From assembly GCA_945879015.1 (NCBI GenBank), contig CAMCUO010000010.1, positions 1 through 64,000 of the forward strand: a stretch of DNA of 64,000 nt, read 5' to 3'. Origin of the DNA: Chitinophaga pinensis (GTDB lineage: Bacteria > Bacteroidota > Bacteroidia > 2-12-FULL-35-15). Made by a program: the position numbers and the translations under genes. Below, in pieces: positions 34,733 to 43,592 of this stretch. A model generated the notes under the pieces. The model was not told the origin of the DNA, ran no database searches, and was given only the letters and a program-made list of their open reading frames with translations. The first letter of the stretch is position 1; each line of letters opens with the position of its first letter.

Positions 34733-36496
34733 CTATGCAGTTTTTTCCTCTTCTAATAACTGCATTTTGTGCAATTCGAAGTAAGTTCCTTGTTTTTCAA
34801 GCAGTTGTTGGTGGTTGCCCGATTCAACAATTTCACCTTTATCGATAACAATAATGTTATCAGAGTTTTTTACCGTAGAAATGCGGTGACTAATAATCAA
34901 GCTGGTTTTATTAGCCATTACCTTTTTCAGATTCCCCAAAATCTCTTCTTCTGTTTCAGTATCTACGGCTGATAAGCAATCATCAAAAATCATTATTTGA
35001 GGTTTTTTGATGATAGCGCGTGCAATGGAAATTCTTTGCTTTTGTCCGCCCGACAATGTAATTCCTCTTTCTCCAACAATGGTTTCAAACTGATCTTTAA
35101 AGCTTATAATATTTGAATAAATGGCTGCATCCTTAGCTGCTTGAATGATTGCTTCCTCTTTCTGATTTTCTTCATCAATACTAAATGCGATATTATGTGT
35201 GATAGTATCTGAAAATAAAATCACTTCTTGTGGCGCATATCCAATCTGGCTCCGTAATGCAGAAATTGGAATGTTTTTAATATTGCTGTTATCCACTAAA
35301 ATTTCACCTGAATTCACATCATATAATCTGCAAATAAGATTGGCTATAGTGGATTTACCCGAGCCTGTTCTGCCTATAATGGCTAAGGTTTTGCCTTTCG
35401 GGATTTTAAAGGATACATTTTTTAAAGCAACTATTCCAGAATCGGGATAAACAAAGTTGACATCCTTGAACTCTACGTCACCGTTAATAGCTTCTGTGCT
35501 TGCTAATTGGCTAGTGATTTCTGGCTCTGTATGCAAAAATTCGTTTATTCTGGTTTGAGATGCTGCTGCACGTTGAATCAAGGATGTTACCCAGCCTAAT
35601 GAAGCAATTGGCCAGGTTAATCGGGTAACATACACAATAAATTCAGCAATATTTCCATACGAAATTTTATGATTAATGGCCTGCATTCCACCAATGTAGA
35701 TAGTAAATAGGGTGCTTAATCCAATCAACAAAATCATAAAAGGTTGAAATAACGCTTCTACTTTCACCAATCGCATTGTTAAGTTTTTGTAGGAATTGCT
35801 TTGTTTTTCAAAATCAAAAATCGATTTATCCTCTCGGCCATAAGCTTTTAAAACTCGTATTCCAGAAAAGGCTTCTTGTGTATGAGTAGTTATTTCAGAT
35901 AATTGTTCCTGTACTTTTGTGCTTTTTTTATTGATAGTATTGCTAACATAATAAATTGAAACTGCGAGAATTGGCAATGGAATCAATACATACAGCGTAA
36001 GTTCAATATTTACATTCACCATTTCAGTAATAGTAAACAAAAACAAAAACAAAGTATTAAAGATATACATGATGGCGGGACCGATATACATCCTAACTCT
36101 TCCAATATCTTCACTGATGCGATTCATCATATCGCCAGTGTTGTTGCGTTTGTAAAACGCGGTATCTAGTTTTTGATAATGCGCATACATTTCATTTTTT
36201 AAATCGTACTCAACTAGGCGCGACATTACAATTATGGTTTGACGCATCAAAAACAGGAAGAAACCACTTAGTAGAGCATATCCTAAGGTATAACCACCGT
36301 AAATCAATAATTGATGATAACTCTCTGAAGGAGGAATTCCTTTTGAAACACAGGTTCCAATATAATCAATGGTTAAGCCAATGTAGGGAACAGCTGTAAC
36401 AGCAAAATAGTTGGAAATACCAACAAATAAAAGTCCTAAAAGTATTCGTAATCGATACTTGTAAAGGTATTTATTGATATGTTTTAGTGAGCTCAA
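34733..36496 (-). CDS. ABC exporter, MsbA-like, membrane and ATPase domains fused
   Basis: About 587 residues. Six membrane helices lie in the first 320 residues, and the C-terminal ATPase has Walker A GRTGSGKST, the Q loop IGYAPQEVILF, signature LSGGQKQR, Walker B IMIFDDCLSAVD and the H loop ISHR. Homodimers of this type move lipid A precursors, lipids or drugs outward. The frame is open to an ATG at 36643, but a minus-strand -7 box at 36616-36623 lies inside that extension; the only downstream candidate is the TTG at 36496, which begins (L)SSLKHINKYLYKY as in relatives. I therefore place the start there. Confidence 0.85.
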   Translation of the reverse strand: MSSLKHINKYLYKYRLRILLGLLFVGISNYFAVTAVPYIGLTIDYIGTCVSKGIPPSESYHQLLIYGGYTLGYALLSGFFLFLMRQTIIVMSRLVEYDLKNEMYAHYQKLDTAFYKRNNTGDMMNRISEDIGRVRMYIGPAIMYIFNTLFLFLFTITEMVNVNIELTLYVLIPLPILAVSIYYVSNTINKKSTKVQEQLSEITTHTQEAFSGIRVLKAYGREDKSIFDFEKQSNSYKNLTMRLVKVEALFQPFMILLIGLSTLFTIYIGGMQAINHKISYGNIAEFIVYVTRLTWPIASLGWVTSLIQRAAASQTRINEFLHTEPEITSQLASTEAINGDVEFKDVNFVYPDSGIVALKNVSFKIPKGKTLAIIGRTGSGKSTIANLICRLYDVNSGEILVDNSNIKNIPISALRSQIGYAPQEVILFSDTITHNIAFSIDEENQKEEAIIQAAKDAAIYSNIISFKDQFETIVGERGITLSGGQKQRISIARAIIKKPQIMIFDDCLSAVDTETEEEILGNLKKVMANKTSLIISHRISTVKNSDNIIVIDKGEIVESGNHQQLLEKQGTYFELHKMQLLEEEKTA

Positions 36497-36544
36497 ATTG
36501 ATTCTTTGTATCTTTAATCTGTCAAAAATACTCTTCTGTCTGTT

Positions 36545-36552
36545 TATTTTTG
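36545..36552 (+). promoter_or_regulatory. Promoter -7 box, toward leucine dehydrogenase
   Basis: TATTTTTG fits TAnnTTTG. It would give a leader of about 114 bases for the gene at 36673 and overlap the divergent transcript of the ABC exporter. Confidence 0.4.
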
Positions 36553-36615
36553 CCCACTCGGAAAATAAATATAATTTTGCGGTCAAATAAAAAGCTGGTG
36601 GTATTTTTAGCGGTG

Positions 36616-36623
36616 CAAAAGTA
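36616..36623 (-). promoter_or_regulatory. Promoter -7 box, toward the ABC exporter
   Basis: On the minus strand the box reads TACTTTTG, a full TAnnTTTG match. Transcription would begin near 36610, which is why the ATG at 36643 cannot be the exporter start. Confidence 0.5.
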
Positions 36624-36672
36624 CTTAAAAAAATAACGAACATTCTACAAATTCATAAACAAAAAACGGAAG

Positions 36673-37779
36673 ATGGAAGTTCTAGATCTAAAAAAATCAC
36701 ATTTGGCAGAAAACCCTGTGATAGCTCAAATGGTTTTGAATAATCATGAGCAAGTGGTGTTTTGTAACGATAACGATACAGGATTAAAAGCAATTATTGC
36801 TATTCACAACACTATTTTAGGTCCGAGTTTAGGTGGAACGCGCATGTGGATGTACAATAATGAGATGGAAGCTTTAACGGATGTATTGCGACTTTCACGT
36901 GGAATGACTTATAAATCTTCAGTAGCAGGATTGAATTTAGGTGGCGGAAAAGCAGTTATTATTGGCGATTCAAAAACTCAGAAGAGTGAGGCTTTGATGC
37001 GAAGATTCGGAAAATTTATAAATAGTTTATCCGGAAAATATATTACTGCTGAAGATGTTGGTGTGAGCACAAAAGACATGGAATACATAAAAATGGAAAC
37101 CGATTATGTAAGTGGTTTGCCAGTTAATATGGGCGGAAGTGGTGATCCTTCTCCTGTTACAGCTTACGGTGTTTATCTTTCTATGAAAGCTTCAGCAAAA
37201 GAAAAATGGGGAAATGATAGTCTATCAGGAAAAAAAGTAGTGGTTCAAGGAATTGGGCATGTTGGTGAGAACCTTGTGAAGCATTTGGTCAAAGAAGGAG
37301 CAAAGGTTTCTATCTTTGATATTAATGAAGAGCGATTGAAAGCAATTTCCAACGAAACGGGTGCTGAGGTAATAAAAGATGGAAATAAATTGTACGATTT
37401 AGAAATGGATATTTATGCTCCATGTGCATTGGGCGCTACTGTTAATACAGATACTTTGAATCGTTTAAAATGTTCAATTATCTGCGGAGCAGCAAACAAT
37501 CAATTGGCTGATGAAAATGTTCACGGGAAAATGGTAATCGAAAAAAAGATTATTTATGCTCCCGATTTTGTTGTGAATGCAGGAGGAATTATTAATGTGT
37601 ATTATGAATTAGAAGGATATAACAGAGAAAGAGCAATGGCACATGCCGAAAAAATTTATGATACTACATTAAATATTTTTAAATTGTCTAAAGAACAAAA
37701 CATTCCAACCTACATGGCAGCAAATCGTTTGGCGGAAAAAAGATTGGAAGATATTGGTAAGATTAAAGTTAAGTTTTAA
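36673..37779 (+). CDS. Leucine (Glu/Leu/Phe/Val family) dehydrogenase
   Basis: A 368-residue NAD-dependent amino acid dehydrogenase. The substrate domain shows GPSLGGTRMW, GMTYKSSVAGLNLGGGKAVI with catalytic Lys81 and Lys93, and TAEDVGVS. The nucleotide-binding domain shows the Rossmann loop VVQGIGHVGENLVKHL, an acidic residue at the end of strand two (FDINEE, favouring NAD), and GAANNQLA with VNAGGIINVYYELEG. It should deaminate branched-chain amino acids to 2-oxoacids, feeding branched fatty acid synthesis, and the reverse. Length fits leucine dehydrogenase; valine or phenylalanine preference cannot be excluded. Confidence 0.9.
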   Translation: MEVLDLKKSHLAENPVIAQMVLNNHEQVVFCNDNDTGLKAIIAIHNTILGPSLGGTRMWMYNNEMEALTDVLRLSRGMTYKSSVAGLNLGGGKAVIIGDSKTQKSEALMRRFGKFINSLSGKYITAEDVGVSTKDMEYIKMETDYVSGLPVNMGGSGDPSPVTAYGVYLSMKASAKEKWGNDSLSGKKVVVQGIGHVGENLVKHLVKEGAKVSIFDINEERLKAISNETGAEVIKDGNKLYDLEMDIYAPCALGATVNTDTLNRLKCSIICGAANNQLADENVHGKMVIEKKIIYAPDFVVNAGGIINVYYELEGYNRERAMAHAEKIYDTTLNIFKLSKEQNIPTYMAANRLAEKRLEDIGKIKVKF

Positions 37780-37866
37780 AACTAAAATTCGTAATTCGTA
37801 CATTTAGTATTAATTTCGTAATTCGCAGGAGTGGAAATTAGTAATAGGTTGTAAGTTATTTGATAT

Positions 37867-38814
37867 ATGTTAAACAGAAGGTATTTAAGAATTAAGGTGA
37901 TGCAGGCTTTGTATGGGTTTTTTCAATCTGATACAAGAGATTTAGCGAAGAGTGAAAAGGATTTATTTACTGGGATAGAGAAAATCTATGATCTGTTTAT
38001 TTATCAGTTGGCTTTTTTAATTGAGTTAAAGCATGTTGCGACCGTTTTAATGGAAGAGGCGAAAATAAAACATCTGCCTACCGAGCATGATTTAAATCCT
38101 AATTTAAAGTTTATTGAAAACAAGTTCATTAATCAACTAGAGAATAATATTCATGTTCAACGCGAAATCAATAATCGCAGAATAAGTTGGAACAACGAGT
38201 TCGAGTTAGTAAAAAAAGTTTTCAATACCATTAAAACATCCCCTGAGTTTGAGAAATATATGAATGTATCAGATGATTCATTTAACTCTCACCGTGATTT
38301 TGCTCTTGAAATGTTTAGAGAATCAATTGCCGATTTTGAATTGCTAAATCATTTATACGAAGAAAAAAACTTGCACTATGGAGATGATATTTATATTGTG
38401 AACCCAATGATTGTAAAAATGATTGAAGGATCAAAAGAAAGTGCAACTCCTGATACGGCTTTAATGACATTGTATAAGGACAAAGAAGAAGATATGCAGT
38501 TTGTGAAAGATTTGTTTCGTGAAACGGCTTTACGTAACGATGAGATAGAAAAAATGATTGGTGATAAAACAAAAAATTGGGAAGTTGAGCGTATTGCAAT
38601 GATGGATGTTTTGTTAATGAAAATGGCTATTACGGAGATTTTACATTTTTCTAGTATCCCAGTTAAAGTGTCTTTGAATGAGTTTATCGAAATTTCAAAA
38701 ATGTACAGTACACCAAAAAGTAAAATATTTATCAATGGAATTTTAGATAAAATTGTTGCAGATTTAAAAGAAGGGAATAAGTTGAATAAAATAGGAAGAG
38801 GGTTGATGGAATAG
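37867..38814 (+). CDS. nusB: Transcription antitermination factor NusB, long Bacteroidota form
   Basis: A 315-residue protein, more than twice the length of E. coli NusB (139). It begins MLNRRYLRIKVMQALYGFFQ, the RNA-binding start of the fold. The C-terminal third (about 215-305) holds the conserved NWEVERIAMMDVLLMKMAITEILHF piece, then VKVSLNEFIEISKMYSTPKSKIFINGILD. The middle (about 40-210) is an extended helical insert usual in this phylum. NusB joins NusE on boxA RNA to keep rRNA transcription going. It heads the conserved nusB-DUF1573-yajC-ybbR-coaE order. Confidence 0.9.
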   Translation: MLNRRYLRIKVMQALYGFFQSDTRDLAKSEKDLFTGIEKIYDLFIYQLAFLIELKHVATVLMEEAKIKHLPTEHDLNPNLKFIENKFINQLENNIHVQREINNRRISWNNEFELVKKVFNTIKTSPEFEKYMNVSDDSFNSHRDFALEMFRESIADFELLNHLYEEKNLHYGDDIYIVNPMIVKMIEGSKESATPDTALMTLYKDKEEDMQFVKDLFRETALRNDEIEKMIGDKTKNWEVERIAMMDVLLMKMAITEILHFSSIPVKVSLNEFIEISKMYSTPKSKIFINGILDKIVADLKEGNKLNKIGRGLME

Positions 38815-38890
38815 TTGCTGGTTGTTAGTTGCTGGTTGTTAGTTTTTAGTTGTTGGTTGTTAGTTTTTAGTTGTTGGTTGTTAGTTGTTT
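38814..38890. repeat. Tandem GTTG/TTAG repeat (family F)
   Basis: The stretch is built from repeated GGTTGTTAGTT pieces with alternating short and long spacers, about five copies. The reverse complement of the same kind of sequence lies inside the BtuF-like gene (5994-6026). Confidence 0.75.
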
Positions 38891-38903
38891 GTTCTTTGCG
38901 GAG

Positions 38904-38973
38904 CGTCATTGCGAGGAACGAAGCAATCCTTCTTCGTTTGGTGAGAGATTGCTTCACTTCGCTCGCAATGACG
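38904..38973. repeat. Palindromic dispersed repeat B, copy 3
   Basis: CGTCATTGCGAGGAACGAAG at the left end faces GCTTCACTTCGCTCGCAATG at the right end as an imperfect inverted repeat. It separates nusB from the DUF1573 gene. Confidence 0.8.
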
Positions 38974-39005
38974 TTCAAAAGAAGAAATGTTTTAGAATTT
39001 ATATC

Positions 39006-39476
39006 ATGAAGACAAAATTATTTTTAGCATTAGCAACATCCTTATTGTTGTTATCATGCGGACAAGATTCAAAGGATGGTGACAGAACCATTTCATCGGA
39101 TGTAATAAATGTTCCGGCTACGGCTTCAGGAAAACAAGCAACTCCAGGTTCGGCACCAAGTATTGCTTTTGAGTCTGACAAACATGATTTCGGAAAAATT
39201 ACTCAAGGTGAAATTGTTTCTCATTCTTTTGTGTTTGTAAATAATGGTGGATCCGATTTAATTATTTCGAATGCTTTAGGAAGCTGTGGATGTACTATTC
39301 CCGAATATCCAAAAGGTGCAATTAAACCAGGTGAACAAGGGAAAATAGATGTAAAATTTGATAGTGCTGGAAAATCAGGCTTAGTTAAAAAAACAGTTAC
39401 GCTTACCACTAATTGCACACCTAGTACACAAGTGTTGACGATTATTGCAACTGTTAATGTTCCGGAGGAGGATTAA
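39006..39476 (+). CDS. DUF1573 lipoprotein
   Basis: A 156-residue lipoprotein (MKTKLFLALATSLLLLSC, Cys18). The mature part holds one DUF1573 domain (about 55-150), an immunoglobulin-like fold with HDFGKITQGEIVSHSFVF and the conserved LGSCGCTIPEYP. The family's job is unknown. The start at 39006 is chosen for the signal peptide; the frame is open upstream only because repeat B has no stop in it. It sits in the nusB-coaE cluster, as in many Bacteroidota. Confidence 0.88.
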   Translation: MKTKLFLALATSLLLLSCGQDSKDGDRTISSDVINVPATASGKQATPGSAPSIAFESDKHDFGKITQGEIVSHSFVFVNNGGSDLIISNALGSCGCTIPEYPKGAIKPGEQGKIDVKFDSAGKSGLVKKTVTLTTNCTPSTQVLTIIATVNVPEED

Positions 39477-39521
39477 ATAAATAGGCAATTAAAAGAAGTT
39501 GGCAGTAGGCAAATTTTTATC

Positions 39522-39617
39522 CGTCACCCTGAGCATTCTGCGTTGAAGCAGACACTATCGAAGGGAAAGGACTAAGAGGCCAATTGACAATTGTTTAGTA
39601 GACAATAGACAATAAAA
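39522..39617. repeat. Dispersed repeat A copy plus repeat E fragments
   Basis: CGTCACCCTGAGCATTCTGC (39522-39541) and the following CAGACACTATCGAAG match the locus at 27731 in reverse orientation. After it come AGACAATAGACAAT pieces (39599-39613) of family E. This fills most of the 207 bases before yajC. Confidence 0.75.
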
Positions 39618-39683
39618 GAACAAAAAATAAACAAATTTAATTTTACAATTTTCCAATTAACAATTAAAAACAAACAAACAATT

Positions 39684-39965
39684 ATGGGTCAATTAGGTCA
39701 ATTTCTTCCGTTAGTGTTAATTATCGTAGTGTTTTATTTTTTCATGATTCGCCCTCAGTTGAAGAAAACTAAGGAACAAAAGAAATTTCGTGAAAACATT
39801 AAAGTAGGCGATAAGATTGTTACTATTGGAGGGATTCATGGTAAAATTTCTGATATTCAGGATGCAACATTTATGATTACTGTTGAAGGCGGAGTAAAAT
39901 TAAAAATTGAAAGAAGTGCAATTTCAATGGATGCTTCAACTTTAATTGGAGCTGAACAGAAATAA
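39684..39965 (+). CDS. yajC: Preprotein translocase accessory subunit YajC
   Basis: A 93-residue inner membrane protein with one helix near residues 5-24 ([19 protein letters not shown], the last four residues being the family mark), followed by [20 protein letters not shown] and a small beta domain. YajC joins SecDF at the Sec channel and helps protein export. Normal length. It is in the nusB-coaE cluster; secDF is not in the window. Confidence 0.93.
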   Translation: MGQLGQFLPLVLIIVVFYFFMIRPQLKKTKEQKKFRENIKVGDKIVTIGGIHGKISDIQDATFMITVEGGVKLKIERSAISMDASTLIGAEQK

Positions 39966-39994
39966 TTTTAGGAATTTTATGAATAACCTTAAAA

Positions 39995-40984
39995 TTGAAA
40001 TCAATATTTTTTAAAAATAAAAAATCCAATACTAAGGACGCAGCCCGTAATAATAGACGAGCAGTTACGTTTGTTTTTTGTTTATTGGTTTCAATTTTTG
40101 TTTGGGTTTTGATGTCGCTCACAAAGGAGTATGTTATTTCTGTTAGCTTTCCTGTAAAATACACCAATCTTCCTACCGATAAATTAATTGTTAATCAGTT
40201 ACCTGAAATAATTGATATTGAGATAAAATCTTCTGGTTTTAATTTGCTTTTCTATAAAATGAAGCAACATAAAGAAACCATTATGCTTGATATTAATGAT
40301 GCAAAATCTACTCCAGTTAAAAATAATTATTTTATTAATTGTAATAATCATCTTGATAAGGTAACAAGTCAGTTTAGTTCAGCTATTAAGGTAATTCACA
40401 TTAAGCCTGACACTGTTTTTATTAATTACAATAAAAAAATCAGTAAAACTGTTCCAGTAAAAATAAACTTGAACATTAAATTTGCAGAGCAGTATCAACA
40501 AACAGATAGTATTCAGCTAGAGCCTAAAACAATAGAAGTTATGGGAACCAAAGAAGTATTGGCTACAATCTCTTTTGTAGAAACAGCTGTAACTAATTTG
40601 AAAAAAGTTGATAAAGCTGTTCTGATGGATTTGAATATTGTAAAATCGCCAGCCATGAAACAAGTTGAATTTTCGCAAAATTCGGTAAAGGTGAAAATAA
40701 ATGTTACAAAATTTACGGAAACTCAAGTTGAATTGCCTGTTGAAGTTGAGAATTTACCTAATGGATTAAATCTAAAAACATTTCCTGATAAAATTTCCGT
40801 AAAATATCAAGTGGCATACGATGATTATGGAAAAATTAATTCTTCGGATTTCAAAATTACTGTCGACTACTCAAAAATAGAACAAGGAAGTAATAAATTA
40901 AAAGTACAGATTGTAAAATTTCCTACAAATGTACGCTCCGTAAAGTTGGGAAACGAAAGAGTAGAATACATCATCCGAAAATAA
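39995..40984 (+). CDS. YbbR-domain membrane-anchored protein (CdaR-like)
   Basis: A 329-residue protein with one membrane helix near residues 22-43 (AVTFVFCLLVSIFVWVLMSL) and a long extracytoplasmic part with tandem YbbR-like beta domains (about 55-325; LPTDKLIVNQLPEIIDIEIK marks the first). In Firmicutes the relative CdaR controls a diadenylate cyclase; here the place between yajC and coaE is conserved but the role is unproven. The start is a TTG at 39995: the nearby ATG at 39979 is out of frame and opens an 11-codon frame only. Confidence 0.82.
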   Translation: MKSIFFKNKKSNTKDAARNNRRAVTFVFCLLVSIFVWVLMSLTKEYVISVSFPVKYTNLPTDKLIVNQLPEIIDIEIKSSGFNLLFYKMKQHKETIMLDINDAKSTPVKNNYFINCNNHLDKVTSQFSSAIKVIHIKPDTVFINYNKKISKTVPVKINLNIKFAEQYQQTDSIQLEPKTIEVMGTKEVLATISFVETAVTNLKKVDKAVLMDLNIVKSPAMKQVEFSQNSVKVKINVTKFTETQVELPVEVENLPNGLNLKTFPDKISVKYQVAYDDYGKINSSDFKITVDYSKIEQGSNKLKVQIVKFPTNVRSVKLGNERVEYIIRK

Positions 40985-41069
40985 TTACCGAATAACATCT
41001 GTATTAGTCCGACTTCATCGAACTAAACAGCTGCAGCTCGGTATGTACAAATTTTAATAGAGACTACAC

Positions 41070-41654
41070 ATGCTAAAGCTAGGAATAACAGGTGGAATAG
41101 GAAGTGGCAAAACAACTGTTTGCAGATTGTTTGAATTGCTTGGTATTTCAGTTTATTATGCCGATGAAGAATCTAAAAAGTTATTGGATGAGGACAAAGA
41201 AGTAAAAGATAAAGTAGTTTCTGTTTTTGGAAATTCTATATTAAATGATGCAAAATTTATTGATAGAAAAAAATTAGCCGTGATAGTTTTTAATAATAAA
41301 GAGGAATTAGAAAAGTTAAATGCGATTCTTCATCCTGCTGTTGGACAACATTTTGAAAATTGGCTAAAGAACCAAAATTCACCATATATTTTAAAAGAAG
41401 CAGCCATTTTATTTGAAAGTGGTGCTTACAAACAAGTAGATAAAGTTTTGACTGTTGTAGCGCCATTGGAGTTGAAAATTCAAAGAACAATGAAACGCGA
41501 TGGTCTTTCTAAGGTAGAGGTTGAAAGAAGGATTCAGCTACAATTAAGTGATGAAGAAAAGGTTAAGCGCTCCGATTTTGCAATTACTAATAATGAACAG
41601 GAGCTATTGATTCCACAGGTTTTGGCAATTCATAGACAATTAGTCGATAAATAA
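41070..41654 (+). CDS. coaE: Dephospho-CoA kinase
   Basis: A 194-residue P-loop kinase for the last step of coenzyme A synthesis. The start shows GITGGIGSGKTTVCRLFELLG (P-loop Gly-rich segment at about 6-15), then YYADEESKKLL with the catalytic Asp, LHPAVGQ and the lid RTMKRDGLSKVEVERRI, ending SDFAITNN. Length is normal. It closes the nusB-coaE cluster. Confidence 0.95.
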   Translation: MLKLGITGGIGSGKTTVCRLFELLGISVYYADEESKKLLDEDKEVKDKVVSVFGNSILNDAKFIDRKKLAVIVFNNKEELEKLNAILHPAVGQHFENWLKNQNSPYILKEAAILFESGAYKQVDKVLTVVAPLELKIQRTMKRDGLSKVEVERRIQLQLSDEEKVKRSDFAITNNEQELLIPQVLAIHRQLVDK

Positions 41655-41709
41655 TTTTGCTCATATCCAATATCTTTACTATTTTCGATTCTTAATAAAC
41701 GAAACAAAA

Positions 41710-42078
41710 ATGGAAAATCAAGGTACACCAAATCAAGAAACAGTAAACCAACAATTCAATCAGCAATTTGGACAACAACCATTAACAAACTCAACAGCAG
41801 TTTTGGTATTAGGAATTATTTCTATTATTGGTTGTTATTGTGTAGGTATAGTTGGATTAATATGTGGAATTATAGCACTTGTGTTGGCTAATAAAGCAAC
41901 AAAATTACATACAGCAAATCCTCAAGCCTATACTGTAGGATCTGTAAAAAACATGAAAGCAGGAAGAGTTTGTGCAATCATTGGAACATCACTTTCAGCG
42001 ATATATTTTATTTTCTGGATATGTTATTTCTTTATTCTTGGGGCTGCATTCAGTATGATTCCTTGGGATCGTTACTAA
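41710..42078 (+). CDS. Small membrane protein, DUF4190-like (CCC-motif type)
   Basis: A 122-residue protein with a Gln/Asn-rich cytoplasmic N-terminus (about 1-28) and two membrane hairpins: TAVLVLGIISIIGCYCVGIV with GLICGIIALVLANKA, and VCAIIGTSLSAIYFIFWIC. The GCYC with GLICGIIALVL pattern is that of small proteins called CCC-motif or DUF4190 proteins. Function unknown. A strong terminator follows. Confidence 0.75.
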   Translation: MENQGTPNQETVNQQFNQQFGQQPLTNSTAVLVLGIISIIGCYCVGIVGLICGIIALVLANKATKLHTANPQAYTVGSVKNMKAGRVCAIIGTSLSAIYFIFWICYFFILGAAFSMIPWDRY

Positions 42079-42097
42079 TTAGAGATTATCTTGCTAT

Positions 42098-42126
42098 AAG
42101 AGGACGCATTTTGCGTCCTCTTTTGT
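42098..42126 (+). terminator. Rho-independent terminator
   Basis: Perfect 11-base arms, AAGAGGACGCA (42098-42108) and TGCGTCCTCTT (42112-42122), close over three bases and are followed by a T-rich tail. It ends the coaE/DUF4190-like region, and the next gene begins only ten bases later. Confidence 0.9.
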
Positions 42127-42135
42127 TTTAATACT

Positions 42136-42432
42136 ATGCAATCAATCATTCATTGGCTCGAAAATCACTTTATGACTTGTCCGTATAAGGCAATGTCAGG
42201 TGTTGATTGTCCCGGTTGCGGGATGCAGCGTGCTTTTATTGAATTGCTCAAAGGTAATTTTATTGAAAGTATTCAATTGTATCCTGCTCTTTTACCAACT
42301 ATCTTTACTGTGCTAATCACAATTCTGCATTTGTTTTTCAAATTTAAGAATGGTGCAGCCATTATCAAATATTCATTTATTATCACCGTTAGTATTGTTG
42401 TACTTAGCTTTTTGATTAAAATGATTTTATGA
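42136..42432 (+). CDS. DUF2752 membrane protein
   Basis: A 98-residue protein with the DUF2752 mark CPYKAMSGVDCPGCGMQRAF, followed by a short helix (ELLKGNFIESI) and two membrane helices (about 50-67 and 77-97). The Cys-rich mark may bind metal. Function unknown. Its stop overlaps the start of the metallophosphatase gene by four bases (ATGA), so the two are coupled. Confidence 0.85.
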   Translation: MQSIIHWLENHFMTCPYKAMSGVDCPGCGMQRAFIELLKGNFIESIQLYPALLPTIFTVLITILHLFFKFKNGAAIIKYSFIITVSIVVLSFLIKMIL

Positions 42433-43481
42433 AACAGTTAGTAAAATATATCTTGCTTTTATTTTTCTTTCAGTCGTTTGCACAAGATGCACTTCAACAC
42501 AAAGTGTATTTGGTTGGTGATGCTGGAGAAGATACCATCCCTGGAAAAGCATTATTGATGTTAAAAGATGAGTTGATCGCGAATTCTAATAGTTCAGTAA
42601 TTTTTCTTGGTGACAATGTTTATCCAAGTGGATTGAAAAAAAATAATAAAGAATCCTTATTGCATTTGGAATCGCAATTGCAAATTTTGAAAGAGTATAA
42701 AGGAAACGTGTTTTTTATTCCTGGTAATCACGATTGGGATGCTCAAAAAAGAAACGGTTTGAATGTTTTAAAAAATCAAGAAGAATATGTGCAAGATTAT
42801 TTAAAAAAGAACTCTTCAGTTTTAAATAAAGAAAAAACAACCTTCCTGCCAAAATATGGACTACCAGGTCCAGCAACAGTTATGTTAGCAGATCGTTTGC
42901 GTTTGATTATTATTGATACGCAATGGTTCTTGCATTTTTACAAAAAGAATTCTATTGGTTCGAAGAATGAAACGAAAGAACTTTGCTATAAACGGTTGGA
43001 TAGTTTGTTGGCATTTTCAAAAATAAATAATGAGCAAGTAATTATTGCTGCGCATCATCCAATATATTCTAACGGACAACATGGAAGGACAAAGCAGCCA
43101 TTTCGGTTTTTCATCAATTGTACCCCTCTTCAAATATTCGGATTATTAGGTTTGAACAGATTATACTCTCAGGATTTGTCAGGGCCACGTTACAGAAAGA
43201 TGTGTAAAGAAATGCTTTCATCCATCAGCAAATATGATAATATTGTTTATGCATCAGGACACGAACATAATCTGCAATGTTTCAAAAAGAACGCAAACCG
43301 TTTTATAGTAAGTGGTTCGGCAAGCAAACGCTCAAAACTCATGTCCAGAAAAAGATTTGATTCAGTATTTCAGGATGATAAAACAACAGGATTTATTAAA
43401 TTGGAATATACAGAGGATAAATATAAGTCGACTACAATCTACAGAGTGGGAGAGAAGGAGAAGGTTTTGGAAGGGTATTAG
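42429..43481 (+). CDS. Secreted metallophosphatase, acid-phosphatase-like
   Basis: A 350-residue calcineurin-like phosphoesterase. A signal peptide covers about 1-18 (LLLFFFQSFA, then Q). Metal-binding motifs appear in order: VGDAGED, FLGDNVYPSG, PGNHDWD, AAHHPIYS and SGHEHNLQ. The order resembles tartrate-resistant acid phosphatases. The substrate is not fixed. Its start overlaps the DUF2752 gene. Confidence 0.88.
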   Translation: MKQLVKYILLLFFFQSFAQDALQHKVYLVGDAGEDTIPGKALLMLKDELIANSNSSVIFLGDNVYPSGLKKNNKESLLHLESQLQILKEYKGNVFFIPGNHDWDAQKRNGLNVLKNQEEYVQDYLKKNSSVLNKEKTTFLPKYGLPGPATVMLADRLRLIIIDTQWFLHFYKKNSIGSKNETKELCYKRLDSLLAFSKINNEQVIIAAHHPIYSNGQHGRTKQPFRFFINCTPLQIFGLLGLNRLYSQDLSGPRYRKMCKEMLSSISKYDNIVYASGHEHNLQCFKKNANRFIVSGSASKRSKLMSRKRFDSVFQDDKTTGFIKLEYTEDKYKSTTIYRVGEKEKVLEGY

Positions 43482-43592
43482 CAGGGGATAGTTAACAGGG
43501 AATAGTGAATAGGGAAAGGGCGTAATTTGCAAATTATATTTAATTTTTCAATTTTCCAACTTTCCAATTTTTTAACCTTTCAACCTTTTATA

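Noticed and set aside
36497..36643. N-terminal extension of the ABC exporter from the ATG at 36643
   Set aside because: The segment is unlike the family, and a matching -7 promoter box lies within it.
38815..39009. A 64-residue Leu/Val-rich open frame across the tandem repeat
   Set aside because: It is coded wholly by repeats F and B, and the hydrophobic look comes from repeating GTTG/TTAG words.
39979..40014. ATG at 39979 as the start of the YbbR gene
   Set aside because: It is out of frame and stops after 11 codons; the TTG at 39995 leads into the YbbR protein.
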